Positions 33,265 through 40,491 of a stretch of DNA of 64,000 nt are shown piece by piece. Every line of letters begins with the position of its first letter. The stretch's first letter is position 1. Position numbers and translations under genes: made by a program. The stretch covers positions 62,001-126,000 of the forward strand of contig NZ_PRLC01000004.1 in the NCBI RefSeq assembly GCF_003287455.1. The letters run 5' to 3'. Under the pieces are notes generated by a model, which had not been told where the DNA came from, ran no database searches, and saw only the letters and a program-made list of their open reading frames with translations. This DNA comes from Faecalibacterium hattorii. GTDB taxonomy: Bacteria; Bacillota; Clostridia; Oscillospirales; Ruminococcaceae.

Positions 33265-33747
33265 TTATTCCGCGTCGCCCAGCTCGAAGGTCTTGACGGA
33301 AGCGGTGCCGTTGCGGCCGACCTTGTCGGCACGCAGATACTGGCGGGTGGTCTCGCCGTTGGAGGTCACGTCTGCCACATACACGGTGTTCTCCTCAGCC
33401 TCGATGGGGAACTCCTCGACCATGCCCTTCATGGGCTCAGCGCTCAGGTCCTCGTAAGCGCCATTCAGCTTCCACAGCTTCATGGTATCGCCGTTGGAGA
33501 GGGTGAACTCGCCGTAGCAGTCGGCGTCGTAGGTCTTGCCGTTCACTTCCATCTGCTCGGTGCTGACCACGCTGGCCGCAGCGGCTTCGCTGGAAGCGCT
33601 CTCGGAAGCGGCCACAGAAGAGGCAGCCTCGGAGGATGCAGCAGCGGAAGAAGCAGTGGTAGAGGAGGCGCTGCCGGAGCAGCCCGCCATGGACAGGGCC
33701 AGCACAGCAGCAGCCAGTGCAACGCCCATCGCACGATTCAGTTTCAT
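33265..33747 (-). CDS. Small secreted lipoprotein of unknown function
   Basis: A 160-residue protein: signal peptide with lipobox SMAGC (Cys at residue 23), a Ser/Ala-rich linker of about 35 residues, then a domain of about 100 residues, rich in beta strands, containing MEVNGKTYDADCYGEFTLSN and ending in ADKVGRNGTASVKTFELGDAE. The linker resembles that of BmpA, as expected for lipoproteins of one organism. The ATG at 33747 has SD AAAGGAG; the longer upstream frame lacks a signal peptide start. I do not recognise the mature domain. Confidence 0.85.
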   Translation of the reverse strand: MKLNRAMGVALAAAVLALSMAGCSGSASSTTASSAAASSEAASSVAASESASSEAAAASVVSTEQMEVNGKTYDADCYGEFTLSNGDTMKLWKLNGAYEDLSAEPMKGMVEEFPIEAEENTVYVADVTSNGETTRQYLRADKVGRNGTASVKTFELGDAE

Positions 33748-33834
33748 TGTATGAACTCCTTTGTTTGTTCCAATCCTACATTTGCCCGCCCACAAAGAGC
33801 TGATCTGCTCTTTCCTCACGGACAGGCAAGAATC

Positions 33835-33863
33835 AGTCTACCACAATGGAAGCCACACTTCAA
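33835..33863 (-). promoter_or_regulatory. Promoter of the small lipoprotein gene
   Basis: TTGAAG (33863-33858), 17 bases, TAGACT (33840-33835). The leader contains a short stem AAAGAGC / GCTCTTT (33796-33815 region) without a T-run. Confidence 0.55.
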
Positions 33864-33898
33864 GCATTTTCGTGGATTTTGTTGCCATTCTGTGACTT

Positions 33899-35077
33899 TT
33901 ACTTCAGGATTTCCGGCAGAATGCTCTGGCCGTCGAGGGTGGAGGCATCCACGCCGAGGTAATCGCAGATGGTGTGGGCGATGGTGCCGAAGCAGCGCTT
34001 GGTGCCGAGGTCCACGCCGGGCTTGACGCCCTTGCCGCAGATCAGGTAAGGCACATACTCACGGGTGTGGTCGGTGGTCTTGGTATAGGAGGGGTCGCAG
34101 CCGTGGTCGGCAGTGATCATCAGCAGATCGCCCTCCCGCATACCGGGGACGAAGTCGGCGAGGAAGCGGTCGAACTCGGTGGCGGCGGCGGCATAGCCTG
34201 CCACGTCGCGGCGGTGGCCGTAGAGCATGTCGAAATCCACGAGGTTCACAAAGGCGAGGCCCTCAAAATCGCGGGTCTGCAGCGCCTTGGTGAAGGCGAT
34301 GCCGTTGGTGTTGCCGGTGGTTTTGATCTTTTCCGTCACGCCCTCGCCGTCGAAGATGTCGAAGATCTTGCCCACGGCGATGACGTCCCTGCCCGCATCT
34401 TTCAGCAGGTCCAGCATGGTGGCGCGGGGCGGCTTCAGGCTCAGGTCGTGGCGGTTGGTGGTGCGGTAGAAGGTATCCGCCGTGCGGCCGAGGAAGGGCC
34501 GGGCGATGACGCGGCCCACGCCGTACTCGCCTTTCAGCATCTCGCGGGCGATCTCGCAGTAGCGGTACAACTCGTGTACCGGCACCAGCTCCTCGTTGGC
34601 CGCCACTTGGAAGACGCTGTCGGCGCTGGTGTAGACGATGAGGGCGTTCTCCTGCATCGCCTGTTCACCGTAGTCCTTGAGCACCTGCGTGCCGGAATAG
34701 GGCTTGTTGCAGAGCACCTTGTGGCCGGTCTTTTCCTCGAACGCATGGATCAGCTCCTCCGGGAAGCCATTCGGGAAGGTGGGCAGCGGTTTCGGGCTGA
34801 CGACACCGGCGATCTCCCAATGGCCGATGGTGGTATCCTTGCCCATGCTCTGCTCCTGCAGCCGGGCAAAGGCACCCACCGGAGCGTCGGACTTCTCCCC
34901 CGTCGTCACGCCGTCGATGTTGAACAGGCCCAGCTTTTGCAGGTTGGGGCAGTTGAAATTCGGGTGCTTCGCGATTGCGCCGAGGGTGTTGGTGCCCGCA
35001 TCGCCAAAAGCGGGGGCGTCCGGCTCTGCGCCGATGCCAAAGCTGTCCAGAACGATCAGAAAGACACGTTTTTCCAT
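33899..35077 (-). CDS. deoB: Phosphopentomutase
   Basis: A 392-residue alkaline-phosphatase-superfamily enzyme moving phosphate between C1 and C5 of (deoxy)ribose. Metal-binding motifs are VLDSFGIGAEPDA and AFGDAGTNTLG at the N-terminus and MITADHGCDPSYTKTTDHTREYVP near the C-terminus; the phosphothreonine loop is within FGDAGTNT. It takes the ribose 1-phosphate released by pdp and deoD into the pentose phosphate pathway or glycolysis. The ATG at 35077 has SD GGAG. It is transcribed divergently from pyruvate kinase. Confidence 0.96.
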   Translation of the reverse strand: MEKRVFLIVLDSFGIGAEPDAPAFGDAGTNTLGAIAKHPNFNCPNLQKLGLFNIDGVTTGEKSDAPVGAFARLQEQSMGKDTTIGHWEIAGVVSPKPLPTFPNGFPEELIHAFEEKTGHKVLCNKPYSGTQVLKDYGEQAMQENALIVYTSADSVFQVAANEELVPVHELYRYCEIAREMLKGEYGVGRVIARPFLGRTADTFYRTTNRHDLSLKPPRATMLDLLKDAGRDVIAVGKIFDIFDGEGVTEKIKTTGNTNGIAFTKALQTRDFEGLAFVNLVDFDMLYGHRRDVAGYAAAATEFDRFLADFVPGMREGDLLMITADHGCDPSYTKTTDHTREYVPYLICGKGVKPGVDLGTKRCFGTIAHTICDYLGVDASTLDGQSILPEILK

Positions 35078-35140
35078 AGATGGTTCTCCATTTCGTCTTT
35101 GTCGGTGTCCCACGGGAAAGTGAGACTTATTTCTGGCTCC

Positions 35141-35169
35141 ATTATAAGCAAATCTTCCCCCGGATGCAA
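35141..35169 (-). promoter_or_regulatory. Promoter of deoB
   Basis: TTGCAT (35169-35164), 17 bases, TATAAT (35146-35141). Confidence 0.8.
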
Positions 35170-35229
35170 GGGCTTTCCCCGCGCTGCAGCACCTTACGAA
35201 ATTTTAACCAAATCTTTGCAATCTTCCTC

Positions 35230-35258
35230 TTGCCCTATTGTATCCAACCGTTTATAAT
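35230..35258 (+). promoter_or_regulatory. Promoter of pyk-luxS
   Basis: TTGCCC (35230-35235), 17 bases, TATAAT (35253-35258). The predicted start near 35265 leaves a leader of about 139 bases. Confidence 0.75.
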
Positions 35259-35289
35259 ATAGAGTGGTGTGGTTTTGAACCAAAGCCAC

Positions 35290-35375
35290 CAAGGCGTCTT
35301 TCGCCGCGGCAAAAGGCCGGGGATCCCGTCCTTTGCCAAATGCAGCCGTTTGGGCTGCTGCGTTAAGATAGAGAG
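35290..35375 (+). promoter_or_regulatory. Structured 5' leader of pyk
   Basis: The leader contains GGCAAAAGG (35308 region) able to pair with CCTTTGCC (35331 region) around a GGGGATCCC core, followed by a second hairpin GCAGCC-GTTT-GGGCTGC. There is no T-run and no convincing small reading frame. It matches no riboswitch class that I know. Confidence 0.4.
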
Positions 35376-35403
35376 TAGTATTGAGAAAGTTGGAGGTACT
35401 GAA

Positions 35404-37158
35404 ATGAGAAAAACGAAGATCATCTGCACCCTTGGCCCTTCCACCGACAAAGGCGACGTCCTGCGCGACCTGATCGCCAACGGCATGAACGTGGCCCGTT
35501 TTAACTTTTCCCACGGCTCTTACGAGGAGCACGGCGGCCGTCTGGCCAAGCTGAAGGCTCTGCGCGAGGAGCTGGGCAAGCCCGTCGCCGCCCTGCTGGA
35601 CACCAAGGGCCCGGAGATCCGCCTGAAGGAGTTCAAGAACGGCGTCGAGATGCTGGAAGCCGGCCAGACCTTTACCCTGACCACCCGCGAGGTGGAGGGC
35701 ACCAAGGAGATCTGCTCCATTACCTATAAGGACCTGCCGCAGGATGTCCACGAGGGCGGCACCATCATGCTGGACGACGGCCTGATCATGCTGCGCATCG
35801 AGAAGGTCACCGACACCGACATCACCTGCACCGTGCTGAACAACGGCAAGATCAAGACCAAGAAGGGCGTCAATGTCCCCGGTGTCCACCTGTCCATGCC
35901 GTACCTGAGCCAGAAGGATCGCGAGGACATCATCTTCGGCATCCAGAACGGCTTTGACTTCATCGCCGCTTCCTTCGTGCGCACCGCACAGGACGTCTAC
36001 GACATCCGCAACCTGCTGAACGAGTACGACTCCAACATCCGCATCATCGCCAAGATCGAGAACCGCGAGGGCGTCAACAACATCGACAGCATCCTCGCTG
36101 CCGCCGACGCCGTCATGGTGGCCCGCGGCGATCTGGGCGTCGAGATCGACTTCACCGAGCTGCCCGGCATCCAGAAGAGCATCATCGACCGCTCCTTCTC
36201 CTTCGGCAAGCCCATCGTGACCGCCACGCAGATGCTGGACAGCATGATGGTCAACCCCCGCCCCACCCGCGCCGAGATCTCCGACGTGGCCAACGCCATC
36301 TATGACGGCACCTCTGCCATCATGCTCTCCGGCGAGACCGCTGCGGGCGCATACCCGGTCGAGGCCCTGAAGACCATGTCCGCCATCGCCGAGCGCACCG
36401 AGAACGAGCCCCACTACCGTGACGAGCGCTTCAAGGAGGCCCACGGCCAGATCAGCGTCAGCGACGCAACGGCTCACGCCGCCTGCCTGACCGCCAAGGA
36501 CGTCAACGCCGCCGCCATCGTCACCGTGTCCGAGTCCGGCAACACGGCCCGCCTGCTGAGCAAGTACCGCCCCACCCAGCCCATCATCGCCTGCGTCATG
36601 GACGAGCAGGTGCAGCGTCAGCTCTCCCTGAGCTGGGGCATCACCTCCCTGCTGATGGGCCCCGCCCGCAGCACCGACGAGCTGATCGAGATGTCCACCG
36701 CACTGGCCCAGAAGAACGGCTACCTCCACAACGGTGAGCTGGCCGTCGTCACCGCCGGCGTCCCCGTGGGCGTTTCCGGCACCACCAACATGATCAAGAT
36801 CCACATGGTCGGCAACTGCCTGTCCACCGGTGTGGGCGTGGGCCGCGAGAGCGCCGCTCTGACCAGCGCTTCCGGCAAGGCTTGCGTCTGCCGCACGCTG
36901 GACGAGATCCGCGCCAAGTTCAAGCCCGGCATGGTTCTGGTCGTTCCCTCCACCACCAACGAGATGCTGGAGTACGTCCGCGACGCCGCCGCTCTGGTGG
37001 TCGAGGAAGCCGGCCTGAACAGCCACGCCGCCATTGCCGGCAAGGCCCTGCTCAAGCCCACTATCGTGGGTGCCGTCGGCGCTTGCAGCCACATCCGCGA
37101 CGGTCTGGACATCGCGGTGGACTGCGCACACGGCAGCGTCCAGCGCCTTCAGGCGTAA
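35404..37158 (+). CDS. pyk: Pyruvate kinase with C-terminal PEP-utiliser domain
   Basis: A 584-residue glycolytic enzyme making pyruvate and ATP from phosphoenolpyruvate and ADP. Seen in order: substrate loop NVARFNFSHGSYEEH, LLDTKGPEIRLKEF, catalytic IAKIENREGV with the Lys, VMVARGDLGVEI, then TATQMLDSMM and AEISDVANAIYDG. The last 110 residues form the extra phosphohistidine-like domain found in Bacillus-type enzymes (SHAAIAGKALLKPTIVG), where the catalytic His of true PEP synthases is within the NSHAAI segment. SD TGGAGG precedes the ATG at 35404. luxS follows 12 bases downstream. Confidence 0.97.
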   Translation: MRKTKIICTLGPSTDKGDVLRDLIANGMNVARFNFSHGSYEEHGGRLAKLKALREELGKPVAALLDTKGPEIRLKEFKNGVEMLEAGQTFTLTTREVEGTKEICSITYKDLPQDVHEGGTIMLDDGLIMLRIEKVTDTDITCTVLNNGKIKTKKGVNVPGVHLSMPYLSQKDREDIIFGIQNGFDFIAASFVRTAQDVYDIRNLLNEYDSNIRIIAKIENREGVNNIDSILAAADAVMVARGDLGVEIDFTELPGIQKSIIDRSFSFGKPIVTATQMLDSMMVNPRPTRAEISDVANAIYDGTSAIMLSGETAAGAYPVEALKTMSAIAERTENEPHYRDERFKEAHGQISVSDATAHAACLTAKDVNAAAIVTVSESGNTARLLSKYRPTQPIIACVMDEQVQRQLSLSWGITSLLMGPARSTDELIEMSTALAQKNGYLHNGELAVVTAGVPVGVSGTTNMIKIHMVGNCLSTGVGVGRESAALTSASGKACVCRTLDEIRAKFKPGMVLVVPSTTNEMLEYVRDAAALVVEEAGLNSHAAIAGKALLKPTIVGAVGACSHIRDGLDIAVDCAHGSVQRLQA

Positions 37159-37170
37159 GAGGTGAGCGAG

Positions 37171-37623
37171 ATGGAACGGATCGCAAGCTTTTGCGTAGAC
37201 CACACCAAGCTCGACCGCGGCATGTACCTGAGCCGTCAGGACGGTGACGTGCTGACTTGGGACATTCGGATGAAGAAACCGAACCACGGCGATTACCTTT
37301 CCACCGGTGCCGCGCACACGCTGGAGCACCTGTTCGCCACCTACGCGCGGAACAGCGCCTACAAGGACGGCGTCATCTACGTCGGCCCTATGGGCTGCCG
37401 CACCGGCTTCTACCTGCTGACGCGGGGCCTGACCCCCGCCGAGGCGCTGGCGCTGATCGTGGAATCCTTCCGCTTCATGGCCGCCTTTGAGGGTGCCGTC
37501 CCCGGTGCCAGCGAGGTGGAGTGCGGCAACTACCGCGATATGGACCTCCCCGCCGCTAAGGCCGAGGCCGCCGCCATGCTGCCTGTACTGGAAGGTTTGA
37601 CTGCGGACGAGCTGCACTACTAA
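37171..37623 (+). CDS. luxS: S-ribosylhomocysteine lyase
   Basis: A 150-residue metalloenzyme splitting S-ribosylhomocysteine into homocysteine and the AI-2 precursor DPD. The metal ligands are H49 and H53 in the HTLEH motif and C118 in GASEVECGNY; GPMGCRTGFYL contains the catalytic Cys. The ATG at 37171 has SD GAGGTGAG. Its place directly after pyk, within one probable transcript, links it to glycolytic expression rather than to a methyl-cycle operon; no mtn (pfs) gene is in the window. Confidence 0.95.
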   Translation: MERIASFCVDHTKLDRGMYLSRQDGDVLTWDIRMKKPNHGDYLSTGAAHTLEHLFATYARNSAYKDGVIYVGPMGCRTGFYLLTRGLTPAEALALIVESFRFMAAFEGAVPGASEVECGNYRDMDLPAAKAEAAAMLPVLEGLTADELHY

Positions 37624-37633
37624 CCCATCAAAC

Positions 37634-37678
37634 TGCAAAAATGGAGTGATTCCTGCCGGAATCACTCCATTTTTTGTT
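37634..37678. terminator. Bidirectional terminator between luxS and the HAD gene
   Basis: AAAAATGGAGTGATTCC (37637-37653) pairs with GGAATCACTCCATTTTTT (37658-37675). Confidence 0.92.
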
Positions 37679-37694
37679 TCTCGGATCTTGTTCT

Positions 37695-38540
37695 TCAGAT
37701 CAACCCCAGCTCCGCGAATTCCTTGGCGACACCGTCCTCGGAGACGGCGGGGCAGATGCGGTCGCAGCACTGTTTCAGGTGGTCGGAGCCGTTGGCCATG
37801 CAGACGCTGATGCCCACAACGTCGGTCATCTGCAGGTCGTTGTCGCTGTCGCCGAAGCCGATGGTGTCGGCTAGCGAACAGCCGAGGAAGCTGCAGATGG
37901 CCTTGATGCCGGTGCCCTTATCGAACTTGCGGTTGATGAGCTCGCCGTTCACGATGCCGCCGCCCTCGTCGCCGAGGCGGGATTCGCAGAAGACGAACTG
38001 GCTCTCGTACTGCCGCTTGACCTCGGTAAGGCACTCCTCGTTCGGCGCAATGAAGACGATTTTATACACCGGTTCGCCGTGGTACTTCTCGATGGGGCAG
38101 ATGGTCATGCCGAACTCCATCATTTTGCGCCAGCGCTCGGCCTCACTGTTGACCTTGCCCGGCGTTTTGGGGAAGAGGTTGGCGAACCGCTCGATCATCT
38201 TGATGCCGCCGTAGGTCTCGTCCCGCACTTCCAGCGTACATTCGGCCCCGGCGCGTTCCAGCGCGGCTCGCAAGCCGCTGACCTGTTCCGGCTCCATGGG
38301 GATATCCACCAAGATCTTCCCATCGCAGCCCACATAGCCGCCCGCTGAGCAGACAAAGCCATCGAAACCGTAATGGAAGAGCGGCTGGGTCATCCGCAGG
38401 TTCCGCCCGGTGCAGAGGAAGACCTTGTGGCCGTTGGCGCGGGCGCGATGGATGGCGTCCACCGCGCTTTCCGGGACGATCATTTCGCCCGGCGGCAGCA
38501 ACGTGCCGTCAATATCCAGAAAAATCAGTTTTTGCTTCAT
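37695..38540 (-). CDS. HAD-superfamily (Cof-type) phosphatase
   Basis: A 281-residue protein of the Cof/YidA branch of HAD hydrolases. Motif I is FLDIDGTLLPPGE (nucleophile Asp and acid Asp), motif II is in KVFLCTGRNLRM, motif III is the Lys of NRKFDKGTGIKAI and motif IV is TIGFGDSDNDLQM. A C2-type cap domain lies between motifs II and III. Members dephosphorylate sugar phosphates, FMN or PLP; the substrate here is unknown. It starts nine bases after the tail-anchored HEPN-like gene, with SD GAGG overlapping that gene's stop. Confidence 0.93.
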   Translation of the reverse strand: MKQKLIFLDIDGTLLPPGEMIVPESAVDAIHRARANGHKVFLCTGRNLRMTQPLFHYGFDGFVCSAGGYVGCDGKILVDIPMEPEQVSGLRAALERAGAECTLEVRDETYGGIKMIERFANLFPKTPGKVNSEAERWRKMMEFGMTICPIEKYHGEPVYKIVFIAPNEECLTEVKRQYESQFVFCESRLGDEGGGIVNGELINRKFDKGTGIKAICSFLGCSLADTIGFGDSDNDLQMTDVVGISVCMANGSDHLKQCCDRICPAVSEDGVAKEFAELGLI

Positions 38541-38549
38541 TGTTTTTCC

Positions 38550-39350
38550 TCAGCCTTTCATCCCAAACCAGCGCAGCAGCAGCCCCACGGCCAGCAGCAC
38601 CGCCAGCAAGCCCAGCACCGCGTAATTGGTGCGGGGCTTTTTTGTGCGCTTGCCGCTCCCCTTGCGGCGGCTGTTGGCGTCCTTGCGGCCCGCGCCGCCG
38701 GTGTTCCGCCGTCCATTCGAAGCGCTGCGGCTCCGGCTCGTGCTGCCGGAACCAGAAGTTTTGCGCTGCCCCTCGCTGCGGGGTCTCGCGCTGCGCGGGG
38801 CAGCCTTCTGCCCTTCCGGTGCCGCGCTTGCAAGGGGCTTTTTCGCGCCGCAGCGGTCCAGAAAGTCTTCGGCCATCCGGTAATACTGCTCCAGCTCCGT
38901 GGTGCGCAGAGCTGTGCCCGCGTAGCCCTCTTCCAGCGCCTCCACGGCCTCGTTGAAGAGGATGGCCGCCTGTGTCCCGGCGGTGCGGTCCGAGGCGTGA
39001 GCAGCCTCGTTGCGGGCCGTGCGCACGGCGTTGCACGCGCGGCGGGCCGCGCCGGGGTGCTCGGTGTTGCCCAGCAGGTCCAGCGGGCGGGCGGCGTCCT
39101 TTTCCGGGTCCAGCAGCACCCGCATACAGAGGGTAGTGTCCAGCTGGGACCAGCTTGTTTTGCCCGAAAGGTCAGGCATCCGCTCGTAATATTCCGGGCT
39201 CTCCTGCTGGCGCTGGGCGATATGCTCCAGCAGCGCATTCAGGCTGTGGGCACCGGGCTTTTTCTCCCAGTGCCAGCGCAGCAGCTTGCGGCTGATCTCA
39301 TCGCAGGTCGTTTTGATTTCAAAAGCCGCCTGTAAGGTTTCGTCTGGCAT
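38550..39350 (-). CDS. Tail-anchored protein with HEPN-like N-terminal domain
   Basis: A 266-residue protein of unknown function. Residues 1-170 are helical and include SWSQLDTTLCMRVLLD and an R-N-x3-H motif (R113 to H118 in RTARNEAAHAS), the layout of the RX4-6H active-site motif of HEPN ribonucleases (inference). Residues 175-242 are a basic, low-complexity Ser/Arg/Gly/Lys linker. A single C-terminal membrane helix (about 243-261, YAVLGLLAVLLAVGLLLRW) ends five residues from the C-terminus, so the protein should face the cytoplasm. SD AAAGGAG. A terminator hairpin lies immediately upstream. Confidence 0.7.
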   Translation of the reverse strand: MPDETLQAAFEIKTTCDEISRKLLRWHWEKKPGAHSLNALLEHIAQRQQESPEYYERMPDLSGKTSWSQLDTTLCMRVLLDPEKDAARPLDLLGNTEHPGAARRACNAVRTARNEAAHASDRTAGTQAAILFNEAVEALEEGYAGTALRTTELEQYYRMAEDFLDRCGAKKPLASAAPEGQKAAPRSARPRSEGQRKTSGSGSTSRSRSASNGRRNTGGAGRKDANSRRKGSGKRTKKPRTNYAVLGLLAVLLAVGLLLRWFGMKG

Positions 39351-39368
39351 TCTTTTTACTCCTTTATC

Positions 39369-39401
39369 AAAAAAGCATCTGCACTTACATGTTGCAGATG
39401 C
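39369..39401 (-). terminator. Terminator between the zinc-ribbon gene and the HEPN-like gene
   Basis: On the minus strand GCATCTGCA and TGCAGATGC form a nine-pair stem followed by six T. It ends only 18 bases before the ATG at 39350, leaving no room for a promoter. Confidence 0.82.
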
Positions 39402-39418
39402 TCTTTAGCGGGTTTCCC

Positions 39419-40471
39419 TTACATCATAAACTGATAGTACACAAAGCCCCACAGTGCGATGGCGGCGCAGACGATGGCCGTCAGCGGCGGGACCCAGCGG
39501 ATGAGCGTTTCGGCCACGCTGTCGCGGGCGTCGTTCGGTTCATCCTCCTCGTAGTCCTCCGGTTCGGCGGGGCGCACCGGCTCCTTCCGGGTGGAGGGGA
39601 TGACGCGGGTGCCCTCGTCGTCGGCTGCGCGATCCAACACCGGCTCAAAGGAGGCGGGCTTTTCCAGCTTCGGGGTGGGCATCACACGGGTAGCCTCCGC
39701 CTCCGGCTCGGCCTTGAAGCTGCTGACCACGCGGGTCGGCTCTTCCTGCACGGGGGCAGCGGGCCGCACGGGCGCGGCGGGCGGCACCGGGTCTGCCCCG
39801 ATGACACGGGTGCGCTCGTCCGCTTCGCTCTGGGCCGGGCACACCGGTTCAGCCGCCGGGGCAGGTTCCTTCTTTTCCGGCTGCAGCAGGGTGTTCAGCG
39901 CGTTCTGCAGCAGGATGCGGTCGCAGCCGCACTCGCTGCAGTAAACGGTGTCCTCCTCCTTCGGGTGGAAGGAGCCACAGGCGCAGTACCAGCCGTTCTC
40001 GAAGACCTGCGGCATATACTTCATGCCCTGCCGGTTCATCCGGGCTTCCAGCGCCTTCTGCAGTTCGGGACTCAGGCGGCGCGGGGCGGGCAGCCGGACC
40101 CGCTTGATGGCGTCCAGATGCACGACCTTTTTGCCGCTGTATACGTTTTTCAAGGACACATCCACGCTGGTGATGGCCTTCTGGGTCACGAACACTGCAT
40201 CGTCCATGCCGAAGCTTTCGCCGGGCTTGACCTCGATATCGCGGTACTCGAACTGATCCTCACAGAGGATGACGCCATCCACGCCCTTGCACTTGAAGTG
40301 GATCTCCAGTGCGGTCAAGGTCACACGGGAAATGTTCTTGAAGGTCAGGCAGACCGCGTGGTCGCCGCTGACCTCGCCCTTGAGCAGCTCCACGCAGACG
40401 AACTGCACCGGGCTGCCGGGAGTGTAGTAATTCGCCCGCGTCCGGGCGACCGGATCAAAATTTTCCTCCAC
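39419..40471 (-). CDS. Tail-anchored zinc-ribbon protein with four x-T-R-V motifs
   Basis: A 350-residue protein of unknown function. Residues 15-125 form a beta-rich domain (VCLTFKNISRVTLTALEIHF). A zinc ribbon follows (C163, C165, C178, C181). Residues 200-320 are a Pro/Glu/Ala-rich cytoplasmic linker with four copies of an acidic-x-T-R-V motif, the threonines being T221, T246, T261 and T288. A C-terminal membrane helix (326-349) anchors it. The start is GTG with SD GGGAG. Such threonine motifs recall Ser/Thr-kinase targets read by FHA domains (inference). It lies 20 bases after ftsH on the same strand. Confidence 0.75.
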   Translation of the reverse strand: MEENFDPVARTRANYYTPGSPVQFVCVELLKGEVSGDHAVCLTFKNISRVTLTALEIHFKCKGVDGVILCEDQFEYRDIEVKPGESFGMDDAVFVTQKAITSVDVSLKNVYSGKKVVHLDAIKRVRLPAPRRLSPELQKALEARMNRQGMKYMPQVFENGWYCACGSFHPKEEDTVYCSECGCDRILLQNALNTLLQPEKKEPAPAAEPVCPAQSEADERTRVIGADPVPPAAPVRPAAPVQEEPTRVVSSFKAEPEAEATRVMPTPKLEKPASFEPVLDRAADDEGTRVIPSTRKEPVRPAEPEDYEEDEPNDARDSVAETLIRWVPPLTAIVCAAIALWGFVYYQFMM

Positions 40472-40491
40472 AACACTCGCTCCCTTCGTGG

